The notes under the pieces were generated by a model that saw only the letters and a list, made by a program, of their open reading frames with translations, was not told where the DNA came from and ran no database searches. 64,000 nucleotides of DNA from Artemisia argyi. Lineage: Eukaryota; Streptophyta; Magnoliopsida; Asterales; Asteraceae. The position numbers were made by a program, and so were the translations under genes. The stretch covers positions 95,250,743-95,314,742 of the forward strand of contig CM060691.1 in assembly GCA_030686995.1 (NCBI GenBank), in the 5' to 3' direction. Numbering within the stretch: position 1 is the first letter of the stretch; every line of letters begins with the position of its first letter. This document shows, one piece after another, positions 55,101 through 64,000 of the stretch.

Positions 55101-55870
55101 ATTTATAAGCATTTCTTAATTTTAAGTTTTTCTTAGGTTCCTGACACCTTTTAGTAATTCTAGGAATTTTTTCAGATTTTTCTCATTTAATTTAGTAATT
55201 TTTATAATTTAATTTAGTTTAAATTAATTAAATAATTAGTTTTAAGTAGTAATAATTAATTAAAAAGTAGAAGAAATAGATTTTCTATTTTAAAATTAGT
55301 TTTATAATATTTTAGATTTTTCTAAATTTAATTTTCATCTTTCTAGCTTAATTTCATAATTAATTGTAATTTAGTATAATTTAGTTAATTAAAAAGTAAT
55401 TAATAATTAGTAATTAATTAATAGTAATTAATTAAATAGTGTAAAAATTAATTTTCTTTTTCTAAAAATTTTCTTTTATCATTAGGATTGTAAAAATATA
55501 ATTTTCATATTCGTAGGACTTTATTTGCTCACGTTTTACTTTTTATTTTGCGCGTTCGCGTTTATTTTAAATTCAAACGCGCGTTTTTAGGTTTAAATCA
55601 CGTTTTTAGGTTATCTGATTATCAGTAATTGTTAATATAGTGTTTCTAAGTTATTCTCAATCATAATCTCGTGCTGTAATCATAATAATCAAATTCCTTA
55701 CCCTTCTGTTAAATCACCCGATCACGTTAAACATTTTCAAATACAATTGCACACCTCGCTAGGACATAACGACCCGGGGATTCACTGTACTCCTTGGTTA
55801 GGTGGTCTGAGACGTTTGACTTGGTTTACCATTTACCTGGTTAATTTAGTTGACCATTCAGGACCAATCA
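52162..55870 (+). repeat. G6 5' LTR (3.7 kb)
   Basis: It opens with TGATGAGT(N8)ACTCATCA and ends GGACCAATCA. TATA (CTATATAA, 53087-53094) lies only about 0.93 kb in, so R plus U5 spans about 2.7 kb, unusually long. That part is rich in AGCTTAT/GCTTATT words. GCGCG-rich words occur near 55550-55590. Short open frames in it look incidental. Confidence 0.85.
53080..53100 (+). promoter_or_regulatory. G6 LTR TATA box
   Basis: CCCCTATATAATG at 53084-53096 is the only strong TATA-like site in the U3 part. The G3 LTR has the equivalent CTATATATACC. Confidence 0.6.
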
Positions 55871-56420
55871 AAATTTGGCGCCGCTGCCGGGGAGGTTGCT
55901 GCGTATTAAAAACATCTTTTGAGATTAGTGGTTTTTCATTCGTCATTGTATAAATACCACCACCTTTTGTAAATCTTAATCATAATACAAAAACATCATT
56001 AACACTTTTCCTAAAGTGTTAACAAGACCAAAAAAATCAAAAACAAAGAAAACAGATCGTAACGTTTTATATATCGGATTTCTTTTAAGATGATTCTTGA
56101 AGAAATACGAATTTAGTTAACGAAATGTTACCAAAAATATTGTCCAAAAGTTTTTAACCCATACACAAAAACCTAAAAACATTCGTCTCTTTCTTGTCAA
56201 TAATAAATACATAAAAATAAACCGTCACAAACAAAGACAAAACACCTACCAACTGGGGGTGTGGACATTAATAAGTTCCCAAACAAAAGATTTAAAACTT
56301 GCCTTTGTATCCTTGTGAGTGGTGTACCTTTCTTAAAGAATCCATTCATTTGTGATTATTGGTTTAAGTTCACTGTTGATTTGCCTCGATTTTGTTTTGA
56401 TTGGTTTTTATCTCTAGTGC
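55871..56420 (+). other. G6 primer-binding site and leader
   Basis: TGGCGCCGCTGCCGGGGA at 55876-55893 differs from the tRNA-Asp complement at one base. The following 530 bp are untranslated, with no clear motif, up to the gag ATG at 56421. Confidence 0.8.
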
Positions 56421-59042
56421 ATGCGCACTCGTTCTTCTAGGTCCACGAGCCCATTACGTGAGCTTGTAAGAGTACCTAGAAGACCTCGTAGACGTTCAGC
56501 ACCAACAGTCGGATCTGAGATCCGTACTGTTCCCACATCTTCCTTTCTCATGGCTACTAAGCCAACTATGAACGAGCTTCTCCAAGCACCTGTCGAGGGT
56601 TACGGAGATGCTATCGTTGTTCCGGCCATCGTGGCCGAGAATTTTGAGCTTAAGACCGGATTGATAAACCTGGTCACCTCGCGTCAATTCTACGGATTTG
56701 AAAGGGACGATCCTCAAGATCACATTCGATGGTTTAACAAAATTACATCCACCATCAAATGCAAAAATGTCCCTGAAGAGGCAATCAAACTTCTTCTCTT
56801 CCCGTTTTCCATCGATGGGGCTGCCCGAATTTGGCTTGACAAACAAACCCCTCGATCGATTGAAACATGGGAAGATTTGGTTAAGAAGTTCGTGAATGAA
56901 TTCTTTCCTCCTTCCAAAACCAAGAGTCTCAAGAATGAGATCATGAAATTCACATAAAAATTTGATGAATCATTCAGTGAGGCATGTGATCGTTATAGGG
57001 AATTGCTTCGCAAATGCCCTCATCACGGTTTTTCTGATCTCATGCAGCTTGACACTTTCTATAATGGTGTGAGCCAACTCGATCAAGACTCTCTAAATTT
57101 CTCCGCAGGAGGTAATTTCTTAAATCGAACCACAAAGGATGCTTTAGCAATCATTAAGAATAAGTCTAAGGTCCGCATTCCATGAAGCAAGCCGGTTGTT
57201 TCCCAAGTGAATGTTGGTCCTTCTACCTCATCACCCGTGGCTCAATCTAGCATCGATGCTAGAATTGACAAGCTCACCGAAGCAATTCATGTTTTGGTTC
57301 TCACCAAAAATAAGAAAGTTTCTTCTCCTCAACCTTCTCCACAAGCTGAAATAAAAAAGGTAGAAGTTTATGTCACTTGTGGTGGTCCGCACTCGTATTA
57401 CAATTGCACTGCCACTGAACGCAATCCATTTGAAGTCAATGCAATAGCCGGAAGTTCCAACCAAGGAGGTAACCAATACCGTCCTCAAGTGGAACCAAAC
57501 TACCGCGCTAGCAACCCAAGTGGACCACCCGGATTTCCTCAAAATCTAAATAGGTTTAATCCTAATCCACCAAGGGGGCATAATATGCAAAATCAAACTC
57601 ATGCCTCGGTAAATCAATACCCACCCCAAAGGGGTAATCAAGGGTATTCAACTCCTAATTACCAAGAACCTCTCCCAAACGAGCTCAATAACTACATAAA
57701 GGTTAATGAGACCAAAATGAGGGCAATGCAGAATCAAATCTCAACGTCGAAGAATGAATTTCAATCTTCAATAACCAAGCAAGGTAACGAGCTGAAGAAT
57801 GAGCTTATGGCAACAAACAAAAAAATTGACCAATCTCAAAACAAGATTGAGAATATGTTTGCTAGTCTCATGAGTCATCTCGCTCCACCCTCTACTTCGG
57901 GAGGTCTTCCTGGTAATACAGTTGTCAACCCTAAGGGTGAACTCAAAGCTATTACCATACGTAGTGGTAAAGCTTATGATGAACCGCCGCTTCCTACTAC
58001 TTCTTCTCCTCCTTCTAAAGTAGTGGAAAGTGAACCTGAGGCAACCATGGACAAGGTACAATTTAATAGCCCACCAAGTACCGCACACGTCCATCCTCAG
58101 GTTGTTCCAAAGACCAAACCAGGAGTTGTTTTTGAACCACCAATAACTCCTGTTGAGAACCCTAAATCCAAACCTTCAATACCTTATCCATTACGACTTA
58201 ATGAGCAAAAGCTCCGTGAAAAGGCTACTCACCAAATGGACAAGTTTTATCAGATCTTTCAAGATCTGCACTATGACATAACCCTTGTGGATGCTATCAT
58301 CCTGATGCCCAAATTTGCATCACTAATCAAGAACTTATTAAGCAACAAGGACAAACTGTACGAAATGGCAAAGACTCCATTGAACGAAAATTGCTCAGCA
58401 GTTATCTTAAAGAAGCTTCCCAAGAAGCTTGGAGACCCCAGAAAATTTCTCATTCCATGTGTTTTTCCAGGGATGGTTGAATGCTTCGCCTTGGCCGATC
58501 TTGGCACTAGCATCAACCTGATGCCTAATTCAGTGTGGAAGAAACTTTCTCTTCCCGAACTTACTCCTACGTGCATGACTCTCGAGCTTGCCGATCGTAC
58601 GATATCTCATCCCCTCGGCATTGCCGAGGATGTGTTCCTGAAAGTAGCAGACTTTCACTTCCCCGCTGACTTCGTTGTTGTTGAGTTCGATGCTGATCCA
58701 AGGGTTCCTCTCATTCTTGGAAGAGGATTCCTGAGAACGGGCCATGCTCTAATCGATGTGTTCAAAGAGGAAATAACTCTTCGTGTTGGTAATGAAGCAG
58801 TAACCTTTAACCTTGATCAAACTTCGAGGTACTCTTCAAATTATGATGCCGAATTGGTTAACCGAATCGATGCCATTGATGTTGCTTTTGAGGAGTACTC
58901 TCATGAACTTCTTGGTTATATTCTGAGTGGCAGTCCCACTCCATCTTCTGAGCCTATTATAGCCGACTCTTCCCCTTCTCTCACTCCTTTTGAGGGAAGT
59001 GACTTCTTTTTGGCAGATGTCGAAGCTTTTTGCTCAAGATAG
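56421..59042 (+). pseudogene. gag-pro: G6 Gag-protease with two nonsense codons
   Basis: One frame runs from ATG 56421 (MRTRSSRSTSPLREL) to 59042, interrupted by TAA 56955-56957 and TGA 57183-57185. Gag: a basic N-terminus, then a capsid-like domain (FYGFERDDPQDHIRWF, ETWEDLVKKFVNEFFPPSK, then CPHHGFSDLMQLDTFYNGV). The knuckle at 57369-57398 reads YVTCGGPHSYYNC with Tyr at the first Cys position, so its zinc site is incomplete. After a Pro/Asn-rich and coiled-coil linker comes the retropepsin domain with ALADLGTSINLMP (about 58490-58528) and PLILGRGFLRTGHALIDV. The DLG active-site variant is common in this lineage. The product would be cleaved to form the particle; the stops prevent this. Confidence 0.88.
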
Positions 59043-59467
59043 TTCAATTTCGCATGAAGTTGATGAAGACTATCTTGATCCTGAGGGGGATATTCTTTAG
59101 CTAGAAGAATTGTTAAATCAAGACCCGTCTCCCCCTCTTCCTCCAAAAGAACTTCATAAAGAGGAGATCAAATATGTTGAAAAAACTGATGATAAATTAC
59201 CCGTCATTATTGCTAAATACTTGAAATATGAGGAGAAAACTGCGCTCATAAAGGTTCTGAAGTCACACAAGCGAGTAATTGCTTGGAAACTCTCCGATAT
59301 TAAGGGTATCAACCCGGAATTTTGTTCACACAAAATCTTGATGGAGGATGTCTTCAAACCCGCAGTACAACATCAAAGGAGGGTAAATCCAAAAATTCAC
59401 GAAGTTATCAAACAAGAAGTTCTAAAACTTCTTGATGCTCGATTGATTTACCCTATCTCTGATAGTC
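59043..59467 (+). pseudogene. pol: G6 start of reverse-transcriptase region, truncated
   Basis: The frame shifts relative to the protease just before 59042; the continuation reads YLDPEGDIL, a TAG (59098-59100), then KLPVIIAKYL, HKRVIAWKLSDIKGI, HKILMED, VQHQRRVNPKIHEVIKQEV and LLDARLIYPISDS. This is the segment just before and including the first RT motif of Athila-type Pol. It stops at 59467, where the C4 LTR begins. No catalytic YVDD box is present. Confidence 0.85.
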
Positions 59468-60150
59468 TGTGGAAGGATTATACAAACACTTGGGATGTTA
59501 GTCTTAATAATGTGTTTGGGATATTTTATGAATGAATGTGATTTAGTACGTGGAATTTACTAGAACACACTAAAGGAACAAAGGTGGTGAATAAGTAAAC
59601 TAGAATAATTTAGAGTGATGAACACAACATGAATAACACAAAATGATTCAATATTATTTATGAAATAATACGGGTGATCAAAACTATCACCAGGATTACA
59701 AATGTAACCTTGAATCTTTGATACGTGAAAAGGATTTAATGATGGAAGTTATGCATGCAGCGATCGATATGTTTAGAAGGTGACTAAGGGTTCCTTTTAT
59801 AGTATAAGGAGCCCTTATTACAAGTTGTCAAGTTGCTTAATATAATATACTTAGAAACTTATCTTATCCTAATATTACACCTTTCAAGGTAAAACACTCC
59901 ATATTATCTACTGAGACCTCTGTACTACTTCTACTAAACGTGTAACTTTGTACAAAGACTAATAATACAACTAAATATCTCTAAATAAAATATAACAACT
60001 TGTCATTTAAACTGACAGGACCTTCATCAACTAGTAGTACCTTCTCACCCAGAAGGTACTGTTAGAGTATCTTCAACTTCAACAAAACAAAAGAGGTAGG
60101 CTTAACTCATCTCTGGCAGACTCTTTGACTTGAGCATTTTATTCCTAACA
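59468..60150 (-). repeat. C4 3' LTR
   Basis: On the minus strand it runs from TGTTAGGAAT (60150) to CTTCCACA (59468), 683 bp. The TATA box (TTTTATA on plus, 59795-59801) sits between inverted arms AAGGGTTCC and GGAGCCCTT. It fixes the true end of this LTR family. Confidence 0.85.
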
Positions 60151-60165
60151 ATCCTCCCCTAAACT
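60151..60165 (-). other. C4 polypurine tract
   Basis: The minus strand reads AGTTTAGGGGAGGAT directly before the LTR, identical in core to the C1 tract. Confidence 0.85.
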
Positions 60166-60249
60166 TGTTATTCCTTATTAAAATAACCAAGTTTCTTGTG
60201 AATAAAATTCATACCTTGAGGATCTGAGGGAACTCTTCCAAAAACCTTA

Positions 60250-62857
60250 TCATCTATTCCTCCTTAGGCTTTCATACTGATCAAATATGCTTTCCTTCAA
60301 TCTTTTGACTGCACCAGTTTCTTCTTCACATAATAGCTTATTGGAGATCAAGACTGATAATACTTCATAGCTTAAAGGATACTCTTTCTCACCTAGCATA
60401 AAGAGTTCTATTCCACTCTGAGTGGAAAGATGATGAACATGGCTCATGCTGAAGTATTCCCATGAAACAGATAAATCATAGTAAGGAAATTTCCAATGTG
60501 TATCAGTAGGATTTGGATCATATAATCTGCTGAACTCCACCCATAGCTCTTGCTCCTTTGCATCAGGTTTATACTTGGTTTTCAACTTCTCTTGAACTAA
60601 GTCCCACAATTCATCTAGATTCATTCTGCTACATGCTCTAAGCAGATTTTCAAAATTCTTGAATATTTCAACCTTATTTCCAACTCTTGTTATCTTCCAT
60701 GCTTTACCAAATTTGTCATTGTAGATTTCCCAATCTATGATTGGATGCCTTGCATGTAAAGGTTCAGCAAAGACAACTTGTGAAACATGGACAACCATTT
60801 CTCTTGACTGAACAGGAGGCAAGTTTGCTTTCTCTTTCTGGGCTGCTTGATCCTTCTGATCATCTCTTCTTCTTTTGGAAGGCCTTTCTGGTGAATCCAT
60901 GAGGAGACTGGTTTTGTTTCTTCTGTGAGCCTCTAAGTATAGAAGCTTCAATTCATCAAATGATTTAGTTTTTAGTTGATGATCCTTCATGTTCACTTCT
61001 TTTTTCAGATATAACTTGAAGAAATGCTTCTGATCTGTCTCAGAATGAGGCATTTTAAACCCTTTCTCCTTATTCTTCTGGATCTGCTGATAGATATCAT
61101 CCAATGCCTCTTGATTGTATTTCTTAGTGATGAAATCATTGAGCTTGATTGTCATTTCATCTGAGCTAAAAGACTCATCACACACCAGAGTATAAGCTTC
61201 ACCCCTTACAATTGGATCAATGGAAATGATATATTGCAGCTGAGCATCAAATTTTTCTTGTAATATTCTTGACTCTTCTTCAGCCCCCATAACCTCTTCT
61301 TCATGAAACTGTTTGGATAACATATCATCTACAGCCAATTGTACTTGTTCTTTCTTCTTCAACTTTTTAGGTTTTGGTTCATCTTCAAACATAATTTTCT
61401 TGCCCTTGTCTTTTGGTGTTGATTCTAGACTTGGAGCCGCAGATTGTTCATCAGAAACAAGAAACCTCCCCCGAGGCTGTGACCCCCTTTTTCTTTTGTA
61501 GAACATTTGATCAGAACCTTTTAAATTCATAGCCAATAGCCTCTGAATCCCAGCAGGCTCTTGCTCTGCTTCAGCAGTCTCTTTTGTACTAACAGGCTCT
61601 TTTACTCCACTAGCAGGCTCTTCATCAATCACTTGAGTTCCTTCATGAAATTGAAACTGAATCTCTTCTTCACTCTTAGAACTACCCATCCTCCCCTTTT
61701 TGGAAGAGAGACCCAAACCTTCTGCATCTGAACTTGAAGAACTAGAAGCAACCAATTGAAAAGTCCTTTTACCCATCAACAACTTCACCTTTAATTCCAA
61801 TTTCTCAACTCTCTTAACTAGCTTGGTGTTAATCTCTGTAAAGTGTTTGTTTTGACTTTCAAGAGTAGTTTGCAAGAGCTGCACTTGCTCCTTTAGTTCC
61901 TTTACAGTCTGAGCATCTAAACTTTGATGTTTAGGAGAGTGGGGTGGTGAGTTATGATGTGTTAATGATGGTGATATTGCAGATGGTATTTGTGATGGTT
62001 GGTGAGATGGTTATGGTGGTGTGACTCATGGTACTGGTGGTGTGACTGATGGTACTGGAGGTGTGATTGATGGTACTGGTGATGGGTTTGGTGATGAATG
62101 ATTAGATGATGTGTATGGTTCTTCAGAATGTTGTGGTAACATCTCCTCAAAAAGTGGTACTTCTTCTCCTTGAAAACCAATTTTCATATTTGAAAACACC
62201 TTGTGGGTAAGTTTTGGAGTTTTAAAAGGTTTGTTTGGGGAAGTAACAAATGTTTGGATTTTTTGATGAGGCACTGAATAAACCTTGGGTACATCAAAAA
62301 CTTTGTTTCACTATTCACATTTTTAACCAATCCTTCAAAAATGTATTTTGAAAAGTTGAATTTCTTGTTTGTTGCCAAGCAAATGAGAGCTGCAGCCATG
62401 TTACCACTAAACTGCTCCCATGAGGTTTTCTTTTGGCTTAAACAATGAAGGATGGTATGGATCAAAAATCTCTATTGAGGGGTAAAATGCTTTTTAAGAA
62501 ATGTAAGCTTTGTAGAAGTGACATTATACCCGATTTTTGTCAAATTTTCACAGATTTTAGTATCAGGCAATTGACTAATACCATCTGAATCATCCAAATG
62601 AAGATGTCTTCTAATGGATGATTCGGTAAAGGTCAGGGTTCTACCATCCACTTTGACCTTTAACTAAGAGTTTTAACTCTAACCGTTTGCCAAAATTGTA
62701 AAATTTGAGATTCATAAATAGTGGGATTCACGAGTAAAGCAAACCTGATATAAGAATTGTTTAGAAAATCCACTACTTGATGAAAAGATTCATTTTCCTC
62801 AGACTTTTCCAAAAATGCTAATTGTTTGTGACATTTGACAAAACTTGGATGAGCCAT
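60250..62857 (-). pseudogene. C4 extra (env-like position) ORF, frameshifted
   Basis: The start MAHPSFVKCHKQLAFLEK at 62857 corresponds to the C1 ORF start at 6010. A deletion of about 16 bp near 62660 and further indels around 62270-62470 and 61885-62030 break the N-terminal half. From 61884 to 60250 the frame is open for 544 residues: coiled coil, EPA/TAEAEQ acidic repeats, KRKRG basic stretch and the conserved C-terminal domain (SQVVFAEPLHARHPIIDWEI). C4 is open where C1 has its TAG at 7831, and C1 is intact where C4 has indels, so the two copies decayed independently. No membrane segment is visible. Function unknown. Confidence 0.8.
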
Positions 62858-63722
62858 GGTGAAAGTTTTAAGGAAAAAGTTGATTATTATGGTGGGATTT
62901 TATTGTTGTACTGGTAGAAGATGAAACGTGAGTGTAAATTGTGATAAGGATTGATTAAAGATATTATGAGAAAATTACTTTTGACCGACTATTAAAGATA
63001 TAGATAAGTAAGTGAAGAGGCGGTCAAAAAGATCTTTTATTATAATAACCATACCCTTAAATCGAGGAAAACATGAGGAATTCACAAAAATACCCTTCAA
63101 ACAACGGCTAAATTTTAAACCGACAGACTCAACGGCTATGTAAAAGTACCATTTTACTCTACCAGTACTAAAATTTGAATTACCAATACCTTGTATTTAG
63201 AAATATAACTTGGCAGTCTATTTAAAATTTTAGTAAAAATCCCTTATAGTTTTTAGCAAACTATCAGCTATCAACGGATTTGATAAGTCTTTACCAATAG
63301 CCGTTTGCTTTTGGACTAGCCAGCTCTTTAAGTTTGTAAAACTTGGTGAACTGATTACCTTATAATTTTTAGCAAACTATCAGCTATCAACGGATTTGAG
63401 AAGTCTTTACGAATAGTCGTTTGCTTTGGACTAGCCAGCTCTTTAAGTTTGTAAAACTTGGTGAACTGATTACCATTTCCACATCATGATGTTTTGTTAT
63501 CAACCTTGAGTAACCTGAAATTTGTTAGTTGTAGACCAAAAGAACAGAGTGCAGAGCACTTGGTTTATATCATTGTCAACATTTTAAGCATCAAGATGAA
63601 CAAAAACAGATCAAACTTTGAACTAGCAGTACCATTATGATCTAACAGTATCTTATGACTAACTAGCAGTACCATGTTTTAAGGCCAGAATTTGTTATTT
63701 TATGTACAAAAACACATGGTTT
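62858..63722 (-). other. C4 spacer with two hairpin repeats
   Basis: Counterpart of the C1 spacer 5152-6009. Two hairpin units lie at about 63272-63307 and 63388-63423 (plus-strand CAACGG...CCGTTTG and CAACGG...TCGTTTG). The second unit has a changed arm base and loop, a sign of decay. GGTACTG/CAGTACC phrases occur at 63150-63200 and 63610-63680. Confidence 0.7.
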
Positions 63723-64000
63723 TCAAAGGTTTATCATACCAATACCTGCTACCAGGTATTTAAATCTTCCTAAATCAAAAGCTTTGGTGAGAAGGTCTGC
63801 AAAATTCTTTTCAGAATCAATTTTGACAACTTGTATTAACCTTTTCTCATTGCAATCTCTTATGAAATGGTGTCTGATTTCAATGTGTTTTGTTTTTGAA
63901 TGTTGAACTGGATTTTTAATGATACAAATAGTACTGCTATTGTCAATGTAAATAATGGTGTTAAAAAATTGTACCCATAGTCAAGCAATTGATTCTGAAT
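63723..64000 (-). CDS. pol: C4 RNase H C-terminus (continues beyond window)
   Basis: The minus strand encodes the end of copia RNase H, including the IRHHFIRDCNEKRLIQ segment and the DLLTKAFDLG-type block. The stop is at 63723-63725, in the same place as the stop of C1 at 5149-5151. The upstream part lies outside the window. The sequence close to 64000 (near 63960) appears to have a small indel relative to C1, so integrity is uncertain. Confidence 0.75.

Larger units (their letters stand above)
52162..59467 (+). mobile_element. G6: Athila-like gypsy element, 3' half removed by C4
   Basis: It comprises a 3.7 kb 5' LTR (52162-55870), a tRNA-Asp-type primer site, a leader, gag-protease (56421-59042) and the beginning of the RT region to 59467. 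The protein order and motifs are those of autonomous Athila/Tat elements of the OTA clade. It inserted into the tail of G3. The distal pol and 3' LTR lie beyond C4 or are lost. It is the closest thing in the window to a helper for G1 and possibly for the G2/G4/G5 family. Confidence 0.85.
59468..64000 (-). mobile_element. C4: Sirevirus-like copia element, minus orientation, continuing past the window
   Basis: From right to left: RNase H end (64000-63723), spacer with hairpin repeats, extra ORF with frameshifts (62857-60250), polypurine tract and 3' LTR (60150-59468). The sequence closely follows C1, so both are of one family. It inserted into the pol region of G6; the flank TAGTC (59463-59467) would be one half of the duplication. 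The rest of pol, gag and the 5' LTR lie beyond 64000. Confidence 0.88.

Noticed and set aside
55740..55790. A tRNA-Asp complement box in the G6/G1 LTR like that of G4
   Set aside because: Only GACATAACGACC resembles the complement of the tRNA 5' end, with mismatches; too short to claim.

Overview
This window is an AT-rich stretch of a flowering-plant nuclear genome made almost entirely of nested LTR retrotransposons; I find no intact host gene. The coding families (Athila/Tat-type Ty3/gypsy, Sirevirus-like Ty1/copia with an extra ORF after RNase H, and small zinc-knuckle or pseudo-protease ORFs) look most like those of Asteraceae. That assignment rests on family recognition, not on a database search. 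Elements are labelled G (gypsy-like), C (copia-like) and H (Helitron-like).

Layout. G1 (1-4123, +) is a non-autonomous gypsy element with a zinc-knuckle ORF and an acidic ORF; its 3' LTR is cut by C1. C1 (4124-9491, +) is the 3' part of a Sirevirus: RT/RNase H, spacer, extra ORF, 3' LTR. C2 (9492 to about 27650, +) is an old copia element with gag, a very long coiled-coil segment, protease-integrase and RT-RNase H. It is split by G2 (18061-24584, -; target duplication GTTTT). Copia LTR remnants follow to 28423. Next comes H, with fragments of a Pif1/Helitron-type helicase and three exons of an acireductone dioxygenase gene, both on the minus strand. G3 (about 31430-52161, -) is a long-LTR gypsy element whose 3' LTR is split by G4 (34174-49719, +; target duplication CATGT). 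The 5' LTR of G4 is itself split by G5 (35529-43374, -; target duplication ACTAC). G6 (52162-59467, +) is an Athila-like element with a 3.7 kb LTR, gag-protease and the start of RT. It is cut by C4 (59468 to the window end, -), a second copy of the C1 family.

G2, G4 and G5 belong to one LTR family (LTRs of 1.35-1.44 kb, tRNA-Asp primer site, a shared non-coding tail of about 2.4 kb) but carry different coding modules, none with reverse transcriptase. They must have moved with enzymes supplied in trans, plausibly by an Athila-like relative such as G6. Their LTRs hold an array of TGACG-N-CGTCA palindromes just upstream of the TATA box. Their U5 holds a 15-nt perfect complement of the 5' part of plant tRNA-Asp, the same tRNA that fits the primer-binding site.

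The two signals I consider most unusual are (1) that second tRNA-Asp complement in U5, and (2) a repeated RNA-hairpin module with a constant GGTAAAG loop and covarying stems, found both in gypsy-like G1 and in the copia elements C1 and C4. No tRNA, rRNA or CRISPR features were found.
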